Assembly: GCA_964607515.1 (NCBI GenBank)
Contig: CAZSKU010000013.1
Location: 1 to 62,467 of the forward strand
Direction of reading: 5' to 3'
From: UBA6080 sp964607515
GTDB lineage: Bacteria; Fermentibacterota; Fermentibacteria; Fermentibacterales; JCC-6
Length of the DNA stretch: 62,467 nucleotides
This document shows positions 25,518 to 33,974 of the stretch, piece by piece. The position numbers and the translations under genes are program-made. The notes beneath the pieces are model-generated. The model ran no database searches and was not told where the DNA came from. It saw only the letters and a list, made by a program, of their open reading frames with translations. Numbering within the stretch: position 1 is the stretch's first letter; each line of letters begins with the position of its first letter.

Positions 25518-26129
25518 CTAGAGGGGCCGCCCCGCACCCGCCCTGTAAACCGTGACCAGCCTCTGGACCGCCGTTGCCCAGGCGCCCAGGGCTATCACCG
25601 CACAACCCGCCAGAACGGCGGCGCTTCCGGCCGCCTCCGCCGCGAAGAGGGAACCGATCATCACCAGCAGCCTCTCAGTACGGGTGAAAAAACCCACCTC
25701 GCAGGCAATGCCCAGCCCCTCGGCTCTGGCCCGGATGTAGCTTACCATGAAGGACCCGGCCATTGCCAGAGGCGCTGCGTACAATAGGGTAACATGCTCA
25801 CTGCCGGCTTTGCCCGCAAGAAGCCCGGTGAACATCGCCGCTTCGGCGATCCTGTCCAGGCTGGAATCCAGGGCGGCCCCGGCCTTGGAGACCTTCCCTG
25901 CGAGCCTGGCGATGCCGCCGTCCAGGGCGTCGAACAGGCTTCCCAGAAGCATGGCCAGCCCCGCCTGCCAGTAAAGACCGGCCCAGGCCAGAACCGCGGC
26001 CCCCAGACAGACTGCAAGGCCGGCAACGGTAACCCCGGCGGGGGTCGCCCCCAGGGAGGCCAGGCCCCTTATCAGCGGCGCCAGCAGGGCCCTTCCCCGG
26101 TCGCGGAGCCCTTTCAGATCGAACCTCAT
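25518..26129 (-). CDS. CDP-alcohol phosphatidyltransferase
   Basis: An integral membrane lipid synthase, 203 residues with about six helices. The full signature D-x2-D-G-x2-A-R-x8-G-x3-D-x3-D is present (starting DALDGGIAR). Because inositol-3-phosphate synthase follows, the likely product is phosphatidylinositol phosphate, made from CDP-diacylglycerol and inositol phosphate. This is inference; phosphatidylglycerophosphate synthase is the alternative. The start overlaps the rsmI stop as TGATG. Confidence 0.9.
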   Translation of the reverse strand: MRFDLKGLRDRGRALLAPLIRGLASLGATPAGVTVAGLAVCLGAAVLAWAGLYWQAGLAMLLGSLFDALDGGIARLAGKVSKAGAALDSSLDRIAEAAMFTGLLAGKAGSEHVTLLYAAPLAMAGSFMVSYIRARAEGLGIACEVGFFTRTERLLVMIGSLFAAEAAGSAAVLAGCAVIALGAWATAVQRLVTVYRAGAGRPL

Positions 26130-26794
26130 CAGTCCATCCCCTCCACCAGAATGGTGACCTCCCCCCGGGGAGCCTGTTCCCGGTACCTTTCCGCCAGGAA
26201 ACCCAGGGTTCCCCGGACGTACTCTTCGTGGACCTTGGTCAGCTCCCGGGCCAGGCAGCACCTGCGGTCGCCCAGGACTTCCAGGAGTTCCTCCAGCAGT
26301 TTCCCGGCATGGTGCGGGCCGGCGAAATACACCAGGGTTCCGGTGTAGCCTTCCATGGCCCGGATCCTGGAAAGCCTGGGGCCGGATTTTCTGGGAAGGA
26401 AACCCTCGAAGGCGAACCTGTCCGTGGGCAGGCCCGACGCCACCAGAGCCGCTATCACCGATGAAGGACCGGGCACCGTGGTAACTCCGGCTCCGGCCTG
26501 GATCGCCGTCTGTACAGCCCGATAGGCGGGATCCGAGATTCCGGGGGTGCCCGCGTCACTCACCAGGACCACCGTCCGGCCGGCCTCCAGGTTCTCCAGA
26601 ATCAGGGGAAGCCTTCCCCTGGCGTTGACGTCGTTGTAGCTGGTGAGTTTTCTTCCCTGGGGAACAAGCTTCATGGTTCTCCGGGTATCCTCGGCCAGGA
26701 GAAGATCCGCCTCCGCCATGATTCTGGCCGCTCTGGGGCTCATGTCTTCCAGGTTTCCGATGGGGGTTGCGACCAGTACCAGGGTGCCCTTCAC
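26129..26794 (-). CDS. rsmI: 16S rRNA (cytidine-1402 2'-O)-methyltransferase
   Basis: SAM-dependent tetrapyrrole-methylase fold enzyme that modifies C1402 of 16S rRNA. Motifs are VATPIGNLEDMSPRA, LLLAEDTRRT, LVSDAGTPGISDPAY and VPGPSSVIAAL. GTG 26794 gives 221 residues and overlaps the upstream stop as GTGA; a longer in-frame extension is not conserved-looking. Confidence 0.95.
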   Translation of the reverse strand: MKGTLVLVATPIGNLEDMSPRAARIMAEADLLLAEDTRRTMKLVPQGRKLTSYNDVNARGRLPLILENLEAGRTVVLVSDAGTPGISDPAYRAVQTAIQAGAGVTTVPGPSSVIAALVASGLPTDRFAFEGFLPRKSGPRLSRIRAMEGYTGTLVYFAGPHHAGKLLEELLEVLGDRRCCLARELTKVHEEYVRGTLGFLAERYREQAPRGEVTILVEGMD

Positions 26795-27021
26795 CGGCCC
26801 CCCAGCCCTTCCCGCAGGCGCCGGATCCTCTCCATCCTGGCCGAGGTGGACGCCGGATCGGTGGACAATGACACCTTCAGGGTCATGCCCTCCCGGGCCC
26901 CCTCCGGAAGCAGGTCCTCCGGCAGGTGCCACTGGTATCCCTCCGGGGCGAGGAGGACGGCGATTCCCTCCTCGATCCGGTCCAGATCCACGGAAAACTC
27001 ACTGCTCCTCTTCCTGGACAC
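26791..27021 (-). CDS. Small DUF3006-like protein
   Basis: About 76 residues. The core VDLDRIEEGIAVLLAPEGYQWHLPEDLLPEGAREGMTL matches the DUF3006 pattern (DRIExGxAVL, LPxxLLPxGxxxGxxL). The function is unknown. GTG 27021 is chosen because GGAGG lies 10 nt upstream; GTG 27030 is closer to that site than is usual. It overlaps the 3' end of the cotransporter gene and couples to rsmI. Confidence 0.8.
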   Translation of the reverse strand: MSRKRSSEFSVDLDRIEEGIAVLLAPEGYQWHLPEDLLPEGAREGMTLKVSLSTDPASTSARMERIRRLREGLGGR

Positions 27022-29038
27022 GCCACACACCTCCTCCGATCAGGGACTGGGCTATGTTGGTGAAGTGGTCCCCGGCCCTCTCGCAGTACTCGATGTAGTC
27101 CAGTATCGCCAGCCCTGTCATGTTGGCCATCTTCGAGGCCAGCGCCTCGCCGTACTTCTCCCGGGCCTCCTCGTTGATCTGGTTGAGCCGCCCCTCAAGC
27201 ACCAGCACCCGCTGGGCAGCATGAAGGTCCTTGGACTTCACTGCTTTCACCGTCTCCCGGGTCATCTCCATGAGGGTCTTGGAGGCGGTGGAGGCCAGCG
27301 CCGGCAGAGGCCCGCCCTCGGAAAGCACGTCCCCGGTGACCCTGCCCCGGGCCTCCATGATGTTCACTGCGTGGTCGGAAACCCGCTCCAGGTCGTTGAT
27401 GGAGTGGATGATCACCGGAAGGGCCAGGGACTGCTCCCGGCTGAGCTGCCCCTGGAACAGCTTCGAGGCGTAGTCCGTCATGTCCCTCTGCATCACGTCC
27501 ACCCTGTCCTCCATCCGCACTATCTCGCCCGGTTCGTGACGCCCGGTGAGGAAATGTTCGGATGCCATGAGGAGGCACTCGCCGGAATACTCCGCCATCT
27601 TGCCCATCTCCCGGTTCAGCGTGTCAATGGCCAGCACCGGGGTTTCCAGAAGGTTGAAGTCCAGCACTATGTCCGGCGCTTCCCCCACCCTGGCCTTGTC
27701 GTCGGGGATGATGATTCTGCAGAGCTTGGCCAGAAGGGGCACCAGAGGAAGGAACACGATGCAGTTCAATATGTTGAACATGGAGTGGGCGTTGGCCACC
27801 TGGCGCATCGGGTCGGAGGAGGTAAGCCTCACCAGTTCCAGGAAGGGGCCATCCTTCTGAAGCGCCAGGAGCATGAAGTACGATGCCCCGATGAGGTTGA
27901 ACAGGGTGTGGGCCATGGCGGTCTGCCGGGCGGCGCGGTTGCTGCCGATGGAGGCCACCTGGGCCGTGATGGTGGTGCCGATGTTGTCGCCAAGCACCAG
28001 GAAAACGGCGCCTTGAAGGCTTACCAGCCCAGTCCCCGCCAGGGTCATGGTGAGGCCGACGGTGGCGCTGGAACTCTGAACCAGCACCGTCATGACAGTT
28101 CCGGCGAACACGGCCAGAATCGGGTTCGTGCTGAAATCGGCGAAGAAGTCTCTCACCGGGGCGCTGGCCCGAAGGGGTTTCATCACGTCGCTCATCACGG
28201 TCATGCCCAGCAGCAGCAGACCGAGCCCCATGACCGCACGTCCCCACAGTTTCCTGGTCCTGTTTTTCCCCAGGAAACTGGCGCCGAAGCCCAGGGCGAT
28301 CATGGGAAAGGCGTAGTCGGTGATCTTGAAGGCTATGAGCTGGCCGGTGATCGTGGTTCCTATGTTCGCCCCGAGGATGACTCCCACAGCCTGCTGAAGG
28401 GTCATCAGGGAGCTGTTGACGAATCCCACCGTTATGACCGTTGTGGCGCCGGAGGCCTGAATCGCCGCGGTGACAAGGGCCCCGGTGATGACACCCATGA
28501 CCCGGTTGGAGGTTATCCTCTGAAGAATCAGTTTCATCCTGTCGCCGGCCACCTGCTGAAGGCTGCCGGACATGGTCTGCATTCCCAGAAGGAAGATCGC
28601 CACTCCGCCCATCACACTGAAAACGATGAAAAGGATGTTTATGGAAACCAGCTGTATGGAGGCCCTGCTCAGTTCCCCGCCGCTGTCCCCGGCCACCGCG
28701 GTGACCAGCACCTCCCCCATTCTTCCGCCGAACTCCAGGTTCATCATGGCCACCCCGGCGGAGTCGGTCATGACCACGAAACCCGAGAGCCCCTCCTGCA
28801 TCACCGTCACGTATCCGGGATGCGGAAGCAGCTCCGCGTCGCCGCTCTGTACCGTGAAGTTCACCGGAACCCCCGGGGCAGGCGCGCAGTCGGTGGTGCG
28901 GGTCACCCTTACGGACACCGGCTCGGTGAGAACGGTGCCGGTGTTGCCGTAGGTCTTTCCCAGCATGGACTGCACCTGATAGTCGCCGGCGGCGCCCAGA
29001 GCCGTCATCAGCAGAACAACCGCGGTAAATAAGCGCAA
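26999..29038 (-). CDS. Na/Pi cotransporter family protein with extracytoplasmic Ig-like domain and PhoU-like tail
   Basis: A 679-residue NptA-type protein. A signal peptide is followed by an Ig-like (Big/invasin-type) domain (about 25-140, VSVRVTRTTDCAPAPGVPVNFTV). Na/Pi repeats follow, with QASGATTVITVGFVNSS and the second QSSSATVGLT. A C-terminal PhoU-like helical domain spans about 470-670. Homologues export or import phosphate with sodium. The N-terminal Ig-like domain is unusual. The start is TTG 29036-29038. It heads the long minus-strand run and is divergent from ubiA. Confidence 0.92.
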   Translation of the reverse strand: MRLFTAVVLLMTALGAAGDYQVQSMLGKTYGNTGTVLTEPVSVRVTRTTDCAPAPGVPVNFTVQSGDAELLPHPGYVTVMQEGLSGFVVMTDSAGVAMMNLEFGGRMGEVLVTAVAGDSGGELSRASIQLVSINILFIVFSVMGGVAIFLLGMQTMSGSLQQVAGDRMKLILQRITSNRVMGVITGALVTAAIQASGATTVITVGFVNSSLMTLQQAVGVILGANIGTTITGQLIAFKITDYAFPMIALGFGASFLGKNRTRKLWGRAVMGLGLLLLGMTVMSDVMKPLRASAPVRDFFADFSTNPILAVFAGTVMTVLVQSSSATVGLTMTLAGTGLVSLQGAVFLVLGDNIGTTITAQVASIGSNRAARQTAMAHTLFNLIGASYFMLLALQKDGPFLELVRLTSSDPMRQVANAHSMFNILNCIVFLPLVPLLAKLCRIIIPDDKARVGEAPDIVLDFNLLETPVLAIDTLNREMGKMAEYSGECLLMASEHFLTGRHEPGEIVRMEDRVDVMQRDMTDYASKLFQGQLSREQSLALPVIIHSINDLERVSDHAVNIMEARGRVTGDVLSEGGPLPALASTASKTLMEMTRETVKAVKSKDLHAAQRVLVLEGRLNQINEEAREKYGEALASKMANMTGLAILDYIEYCERAGDHFTNIAQSLIGGGVWRVQEEEQ

Positions 29039-29098
29039 CGGCCACTCTCCGGGATCGGGGTTTTACACAGTCGCACCAGGCGGGAATGAGATGGGAAT

Positions 29099-30070
29099 AT
29101 GGCACCTGCACCAGTGGTTGTCATTCCCGCCGGGGTTGAAAACCAGCCTTCCGAAACCTATCATACGCTCATGAATGAAATCGGCGCACTCGTCGAGAGC
29201 ATGAGGCCCAAATCCTGGACCAAGAACCTGTTCGTCTTCGCGGCGATGATATTCGGCAGGGTCTGGACCACCGGCGCCCTGCTGGCAAGTCTGGAGGCAT
29301 TCCTGGGCTTCTGCCTGCTCTCGAGTTCCGTCTATCTCATGAACGACGTGGCCGACCGGCGCAGGGACATGCACCACCCGGTCAAGAAACTGCGGCCTGT
29401 CCCTTCGGGAAGGCTGCGGGTTCACACCGCGGCAGTCGCCGCAGGGACAATGGCGGGAGGGGTGCTGGTCCTCTCCTGGACGCAGGCGCCCGGGCTGGCT
29501 CTGATCTACACGATCTACCTGCTGATGCAGGCCGCCTACTCCGCGAGACTGAAGAGCGAGGTCATACTGGACTGCCTGATAATCGCGCTGGGTTTCGTGC
29601 TCAGGGCCATGGCGGGGGTGGCGGTGCTGGACGACACGGGCAACAGCATGATCCTCTCGCCGTGGCTGATCATCTGCACCTTCTTCCTGGCCTCCTTTCT
29701 GGCCTTCGCCAAGAGGCGCAACGAGATCTCGGTGCTGGGGGACGGAGCCACGGGCCACCGGAAGAACCTCCGGGAGTATACGCCCCGGCTTCTGGACCAG
29801 ATGATGGGGGTGAGCGCCGGGGCCAGCATCATGGGCTACGCCCTGTACACCGTCAGCCAGAGAACCCTGGAACAGGTGAGCCCGATGCTCTGGGTCACGG
29901 TTCCCTTCGTGGCATACGGGGTTTTCCGTTACATGTACCTGGTCTACACCAGGGGATTGGGGGGCACCCCCGACAGGCTTCTCCTGTCGGACCGTCCCAT
30001 GATACTGAACATCGTGCTGTGGGCCGCGGTGGTGTACGGGGTGCTCCGGCTGAGTCCCGCCGGACCGTGA
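29099..30070 (+). CDS. UbiA-family prenyltransferase (decaprenyl-phosphate phosphoribosyltransferase type)
   Basis: A polytopic membrane enzyme of 323 residues. The motif NDVADRRRDMHHPVKKLRPVPSG is split here as NDVADRRRDMHHP and KKLRPVPSG. It matches the DPPR-synthase branch, which transfers phosphoribosyl from PRPP to polyprenyl phosphate on the way to arabinose- or ribose-containing glycans. The second Asp-rich region is less canonical than in quinone-pathway UbiA. ATG 29171 is an alternative start that removes a non-hydrophobic leader. The stop overlaps the ispE start. Confidence 0.88.
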   Translation: MAPAPVVVIPAGVENQPSETYHTLMNEIGALVESMRPKSWTKNLFVFAAMIFGRVWTTGALLASLEAFLGFCLLSSSVYLMNDVADRRRDMHHPVKKLRPVPSGRLRVHTAAVAAGTMAGGVLVLSWTQAPGLALIYTIYLLMQAAYSARLKSEVILDCLIIALGFVLRAMAGVAVLDDTGNSMILSPWLIICTFFLASFLAFAKRRNEISVLGDGATGHRKNLREYTPRLLDQMMGVSAGASIMGYALYTVSQRTLEQVSPMLWVTVPFVAYGVFRYMYLVYTRGLGGTPDRLLLSDRPMILNIVLWAAVVYGVLRLSPAGP

Positions 30071-31014
30071 TCACCCTCGGGGCCCCCGCCAAGATCAATC
30101 TGGGGCTGAGAATCCTGGGGACCAGACCCGACGGCTTCCACGACATCCGAAGCGTTTTCTGTCCCGTCGCCCTCTATGACACCGTATCGGCGTGTCTCTC
30201 ACCGGAGGAAGGCATCACTCTGGAGTGTTCGGGAATCCCCTCGCCGGAAGGTCCCGACAACATCGTATGGAAGGCCGCGGAGCTGTTCATGGCCGCCGCC
30301 GGGGTTCCCGGAGGGGTTAGCATCAGGCTTCACAAGGAGATCCCCTCCCCCGGAGGGCTGGGAGGGGGAAGCAGCGACGCCGCCGCGCTCCTGCTGGCCC
30401 TGGCGCGGCTCACAGATTCGGCGATACCCCTGGAACCTCTGGCCCTGCGGCTGGGCAGCGACGTTCCCTTCTTCCTGGGCCGGGGACCCGCCCTGGTTGA
30501 GGGTCGCGGGGAGAGGCTCACCCCGGTCCGGGTGCCTTCCTTTCACGCGGTGCTGGTGAACTCCGGCGACCCGGTTCCCACCCCCTGGGCATACGGACTA
30601 TGGGACCGGGCGGCCTTGACAGGAGCAGGGTCTTCGTGCGATGATTCGCCCCTGAAAATGGCGCAGTGGCATGAGGGTAAGCCTTATCCCGCCGACCTTC
30701 GAAACGATTTCCTGCCTCTACTTACCAGCCGTCTTCCGGGGCTGGAAAGGGCCTGCCGGGCTCTTTCCTCCCTCACGGGCGACTGGGGTCTCAGCGGTTC
30801 CGGACCGGTGGTCTTCGCACTCTTCCGGACCGCCGGCGAGGCGGAAAAGGCGTCCGGGGTCCTCGGGAACAGCTTCACCCGGGTGTATACCGCGGAATCG
30901 TTGTCGTCGCTGGGGCGTCGTCAAATGGTTAAGACACAGGGTTTTGGTCCCTGCATTTGGGGGTTCGAATCCTCCCGCCCCAGCCAGTCTTCCGTACACC
31001 GGGAAAGGATATAG
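30067..31014 (+). CDS. ispE: 4-diphosphocytidyl-2-C-methyl-D-erythritol kinase; frame runs through tRNA-Gln
   Basis: GHMP kinase of the MEP isoprenoid pathway. It has APAKINLGLRILGTRPDGFHD at the N terminus (split: APAKINLGL, RPDGFHDI), the ATP loop PSPGGLGGGSSDAAA and the C-terminal GLSGSGPVVFALF. GTG 30067 overlaps the ubiA stop. The family would end near VYTAESL, about residue 280. No stop occurs there; the frame continues across the whole tRNA-Gln gene to TAG 31012-31014, adding about 35 residues. RNase P processing of the tRNA would therefore cut inside the coding frame. Confidence 0.93.
   Translation: MITLGAPAKINLGLRILGTRPDGFHDIRSVFCPVALYDTVSACLSPEEGITLECSGIPSPEGPDNIVWKAAELFMAAAGVPGGVSIRLHKEIPSPGGLGGGSSDAAALLLALARLTDSAIPLEPLALRLGSDVPFFLGRGPALVEGRGERLTPVRVPSFHAVLVNSGDPVPTPWAYGLWDRAALTGAGSSCDDSPLKMAQWHEGKPYPADLRNDFLPLLTSRLPGLERACRALSSLTGDWGLSGSGPVVFALFRTAGEAEKASGVLGNSFTRVYTAESLSSLGRRQMVKTQGFGPCIWGFESSRPSQSSVHRERI
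30911..30986 (+). tRNA. tRNA-Gln(TTG), embedded in the ispE reading frame
   Basis: The acceptor stem is TGGGGCG/CGCCCCA with discriminator G and encoded CCA. The anticodon arm CAGGG/CCCTG encloses TTTTGGT (anticodon TTG), and the T arm is GGGGGTTCGAATCCTCC. The first pair U-A is typical of glutamine tRNA. Same strand as ispE and rplY. Confidence 0.95.
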
Positions 31015-31016
31015 TA

Positions 31017-31634
31017 ATGCCTTTGGAACTCAACATCGAATTGAGAACCCGCATCGGATCCAAGGAGTCCCGTCGTCTCCGCAGGGAGGGGCAGGTTCCG
31101 GGAATCCTCTACGGTCGGGGCGGCGAAGCCTCGGTGAGCGTCAACGAGCACCACTTCATGACCACCATCGGATTCAACGCTTCGCCGGGAATCGTCAGAC
31201 TCAGCATCCCCGGGGAGAAACCGGTCAACTGCATCATCAAGGAAGTCCAGTGGAATCCAGTGACCGACAGGCCCATGCACATCGATTTCCTCAGGGTTCT
31301 TCCCAGCCAGCTCATCACCGTGCCGGTGCCAGTCCACCTGGAGGGCAACCCGAGGGGAGCGCTTCAGGGAGGCATCCTCGACCACGAACTGCATGAGCTG
31401 AACATCACGGTGAAGGCTTCCGACATCCCCCACAACATCAGTGTGGACGTGAGCGCCCTGGAGATCGGAGACTCCATCCACGTGTCCCAGATCCAGCTTC
31501 CCAGGGGGATGACCGCGGACGTCACCGGCGATCCCGTCATCGCCTCGGTGATTCCTCCCAGGCTGATGAAGGCCGCGGCGGAGGAGGAATCCGCCGGGGA
31601 AGCGGAAACCCCGGAAGCCGCCGAAGGGGAGTAG
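31017..31634 (+). CDS. rplY: 50S ribosomal protein L25 (Ctc form)
   Basis: Binds 5S rRNA. The N-terminal L25 domain (about 1-95, SRRLRREGQVPGILYGRG) is followed by the TL5 C-terminal domain (about 96-190), then an acidic Glu/Ala tail of about 15 residues. The 205-residue length fits the Ctc form. It starts 2 nt after the ispE frame stop and abuts pth, the common rplY-pth pairing. Confidence 0.96.
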   Translation: MPLELNIELRTRIGSKESRRLRREGQVPGILYGRGGEASVSVNEHHFMTTIGFNASPGIVRLSIPGEKPVNCIIKEVQWNPVTDRPMHIDFLRVLPSQLITVPVPVHLEGNPRGALQGGILDHELHELNITVKASDIPHNISVDVSALEIGDSIHVSQIQLPRGMTADVTGDPVIASVIPPRLMKAAAEEESAGEAETPEAAEGE

Positions 31635-32222
31635 GTGCCGGAAGAAGGCATCGGACTCGTTCTCTGCCTGGGAAACCCGGGCCCCCGCTACGCCCTCACC
31701 TGGCACAACGCCGGGTTCTGGACCGCGGACATACTCGCCAGGGAGGCCGGCGTTTCCTTCAGGAACGCCGGCCTTTTCCATGCTGCGATTCTCCCCGGAG
31801 GGGTGCACCTGGCAAAGCCCGCCACCTACATGAACGAAAGCGGGAGGGCCGCCGGGGCCCTGCTGAACGCCAGAGGGCTCCTGCCGTCGGAAATGCTGGT
31901 GGTCTGCGACGACGCGAGCCTCCCCCTGGGCACCCTGAGATTGAGGCCCGAAGGCTCTTCGGGAGGGCAGAAGGGTCTTGCCAGCGTTATCGAGGTATTG
32001 GGCACCCAGCAGTTTCCCCGACTAAGGCTGGGAATCGGGCCGGTGCCGCCCGACGTACCGCTGAGCGAATACGTGCTGGGAAAGGTTCCCGGGGATCTGG
32101 AACAGCAAGCCTCCTCCATGGCCCACCGGGCGGCGGAATGCGTGCTTCACGCCCTTCGGGCCGGCATAGCCGGCGCCCAATCCCGTTACAACACCAGACC
32201 CTTCCCGGACCAGGAACAGTAA
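31635..32222 (+). CDS. pth: Peptidyl-tRNA hydrolase
   Basis: Frees tRNA from stalled peptidyl-tRNA. It has CLGNPGPRYALTWHNAGFW with catalytic His24, the KPATYMNESG substrate loop (Asn67) and VVCDDASLPLG with Asp92. The 195-residue length is normal. The usual TRHN is TWHN here. The GTG start immediately follows the rplY stop. Confidence 0.96.
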   Translation: MPEEGIGLVLCLGNPGPRYALTWHNAGFWTADILAREAGVSFRNAGLFHAAILPGGVHLAKPATYMNESGRAAGALLNARGLLPSEMLVVCDDASLPLGTLRLRPEGSSGGQKGLASVIEVLGTQQFPRLRLGIGPVPPDVPLSEYVLGKVPGDLEQQASSMAHRAAECVLHALRAGIAGAQSRYNTRPFPDQEQ

Positions 32223-32229
32223 CGGAAAA

Positions 32230-32249
32230 GGGGCGCCCGAGGGCGCCCC
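32230..32249 (-). terminator. Rho-independent terminator for the 32.3-33.9 kb lipoprotein gene
   Basis: Inverted repeat GGGGCGCCC/GGGCGCCCC; on the minus strand it is followed by TTTTCC. It lies between the convergent pth and lipoprotein genes and may also serve pth weakly. Confidence 0.7.
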
Positions 32250-32267
32250 TGAGGAGCCGGGCCGAAG

Positions 32268-33857
32268 CTACTGTTCGGCCCAGATGGCCAGCGTGCCGAC
32301 GAAGTTAACAAGTTCGGCGCCGGAAACCGTGGACACGGACCGGAAAACTCCGTCCCCGGCTGTCATCTCGCCGGTAACCCACAGGGCGGGAATGGTCTCC
32401 GGAAGGGAAACCTCCTCGGGGCTGAACTGCTTGATCATCCCGAGGTACCCCCCGATTTCCACCGCGTAGGTGCCCATGGCGTCGGGATTCAGGCCGGGCA
32501 TTTCCGAAGCTGGGCTGAAGCCCCCCGAGGCCGTCTGAAGGATGCCGGAGGGTTCATCCCCTACCTCCACCAGGAAGAGGTCATCCATAACCGCGTACCA
32601 GTAGTCGAAGGCCAGGGTGTCCACCGCGCCCTCCTCTCCGGGAACGAGAACGGTGAATTTGTTTGTCATCATGGGCACTCCCTGAACTTCGGCTTCCACG
32701 CAGGGCGAGTAGACAACCATTCCGGCAATATCCGGGGGCATCGCAGCCAGAGTGCGCCCGGCCATGTCGGCAATCATCGCCGTCATCCCCTGAAGGTCCG
32801 ATCCATCGGGCAGATTGTAGACCGCCAGGAAGCTCATGAAGCCCTCGTCGAAGAATGACATGGCGGCGCAGCTGCTCATTTCGGTCCAGGTGTCCACCAC
32901 GGCCGGATCAATCTCCATGCCCATGGCCTGGTAGACACTGTTCATGACGATTCCGGTGAGTTCCGGGGGAAGCTTCATCTGAGCGGTGAGAACCTGACCC
33001 GCAGGAATCCTGTGAAGGAGGGAGGAGGTCCCGGGGGTGACCACCAGCCTGGCCAGATCGCTTTCCTCCTTGAAGACTACCACCTGGTCCACCACTATCT
33101 CTTCCGGACCGAAGACGAGGGTGATGTCGCAGCGCTGGGTCTGGTTCAGGAACACCACCGCCGCGTCGAAATAGAGGTCCATGATCCCGGCTGCGAAGGG
33201 GGGCATTTCGGGATCTGAAGCGGCGGCCTGGGCTATCATGGGAATCTGGGAGGCGGCCATGGGGCCGATCATGGCGATGTTGAAGGAGGCGAACATGGAC
33301 CCGGGAGCCACATCCACCGCCGCTTCGGGGCTCAGAGCGTCGGCCAGCTCGCCAAGCTTGGCGCGGTTCATGGAAAGCAGGGCCACCCCCCGGGATTCGG
33401 CGGCATAGATGGTGCCGTTTTCCGAGGGAGCCTGGAATACATCCAGCTTGTCCAGGGGCTGGCCGGGCTCGAAGGTCAGGCCGAGCCCACCCAGGAGGTC
33501 CAGGAAAGAGGAGAAATCGGTGATGGAAACGGCCATCACCATGGACTGGGGCATCATGCTTTCCATCCAGAACACGATGGATCCGGCGGGATCCAACCCC
33601 AGGGCACCGAGGCTGTCGAGGTTCTCCAGTTCGAGCAGTTTGGCGGCTTCCCCCTCGACGATGCCGGTGCCCAGGAACGGCGCCCCGGCGGCTATGTAGG
33701 AGTCGATGTTCCTGACGGCGGTAACGGGTTCCGTCACCACCACGGACACCATGGCGCTTTCCGGCACCAAAGACAGCGGGGTGGCGGGCTCCTCCCTGCC
33801 GCAGCCCGAAAGGGCCAGGACCAGGAGAGAGGCAATCAACGCGAATCTGATCTGCAT
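32268..33857 (-). CDS. Large lipoprotein, function unknown
   Basis: A lipoprotein signal MQIRFALIASLLVLALSGC (lipobox LSGC) precedes about 510 mature residues with alternating strands and Met/Ala-rich helices. It resembles DUF3352-type envelope proteins but is not clearly assignable. ATG 33857 follows GGAGGTGGAG. It has its own promoter and terminator, so it is a single-gene unit. Confidence 0.75.
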   Translation of the reverse strand: MQIRFALIASLLVLALSGCGREEPATPLSLVPESAMVSVVVTEPVTAVRNIDSYIAAGAPFLGTGIVEGEAAKLLELENLDSLGALGLDPAGSIVFWMESMMPQSMVMAVSITDFSSFLDLLGGLGLTFEPGQPLDKLDVFQAPSENGTIYAAESRGVALLSMNRAKLGELADALSPEAAVDVAPGSMFASFNIAMIGPMAASQIPMIAQAAASDPEMPPFAAGIMDLYFDAAVVFLNQTQRCDITLVFGPEEIVVDQVVVFKEESDLARLVVTPGTSSLLHRIPAGQVLTAQMKLPPELTGIVMNSVYQAMGMEIDPAVVDTWTEMSSCAAMSFFDEGFMSFLAVYNLPDGSDLQGMTAMIADMAGRTLAAMPPDIAGMVVYSPCVEAEVQGVPMMTNKFTVLVPGEEGAVDTLAFDYWYAVMDDLFLVEVGDEPSGILQTASGGFSPASEMPGLNPDAMGTYAVEIGGYLGMIKQFSPEEVSLPETIPALWVTGEMTAGDGVFRSVSTVSGAELVNFVGTLAIWAEQ

Positions 33858-33897
33858 TCTCCACCTCCAAGAAGGAAACACCTGTCAACTTGCGTCA

Positions 33898-33927
33898 ATG
33901 CTAACAAAAAGCGTACCCCCGTGTCAA
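33898..33927 (-). promoter_or_regulatory. Sigma70-type promoter for the large lipoprotein gene
   Basis: Minus strand: perfect -35 TTGACA (33922-33927), 18 nt, then TAGCAT (33898-33903), about 40 nt before the start at 33857. Confidence 0.5.
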
Positions 33928-33939
33928 AAATGGGGCTTC

Positions 33940-33968
33940 TTTTCAACGGGCGTGCTCAGGGTTAGAAT
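33940..33968 (+). promoter_or_regulatory. Promoter of the exonuclease gene, probably giving a leaderless mRNA
   Basis: TTTTCA (33940-33945), 17 nt, then TAGAAT (33963-33968). Only six bases separate the -10 from ATG 33975, so transcription should begin at or next to the start codon. No ribosome-binding site is present. Confidence 0.5.
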
Positions 33969-33974
33969 TGATGC

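Noticed and set aside
23728..25521. A 597-codon open frame on the plus strand
   Set aside because: Antisense to tmk and inositol-phosphate synthase, His/Val-rich shadow with no recognisable domain.
26846..29032. A 728-codon open frame on the plus strand
   Set aside because: It is antisense to the Na/Pi cotransporter, has no ribosome site and its His/Gly/Gln-rich product resembles no family; long antisense frames are common at this GC content.
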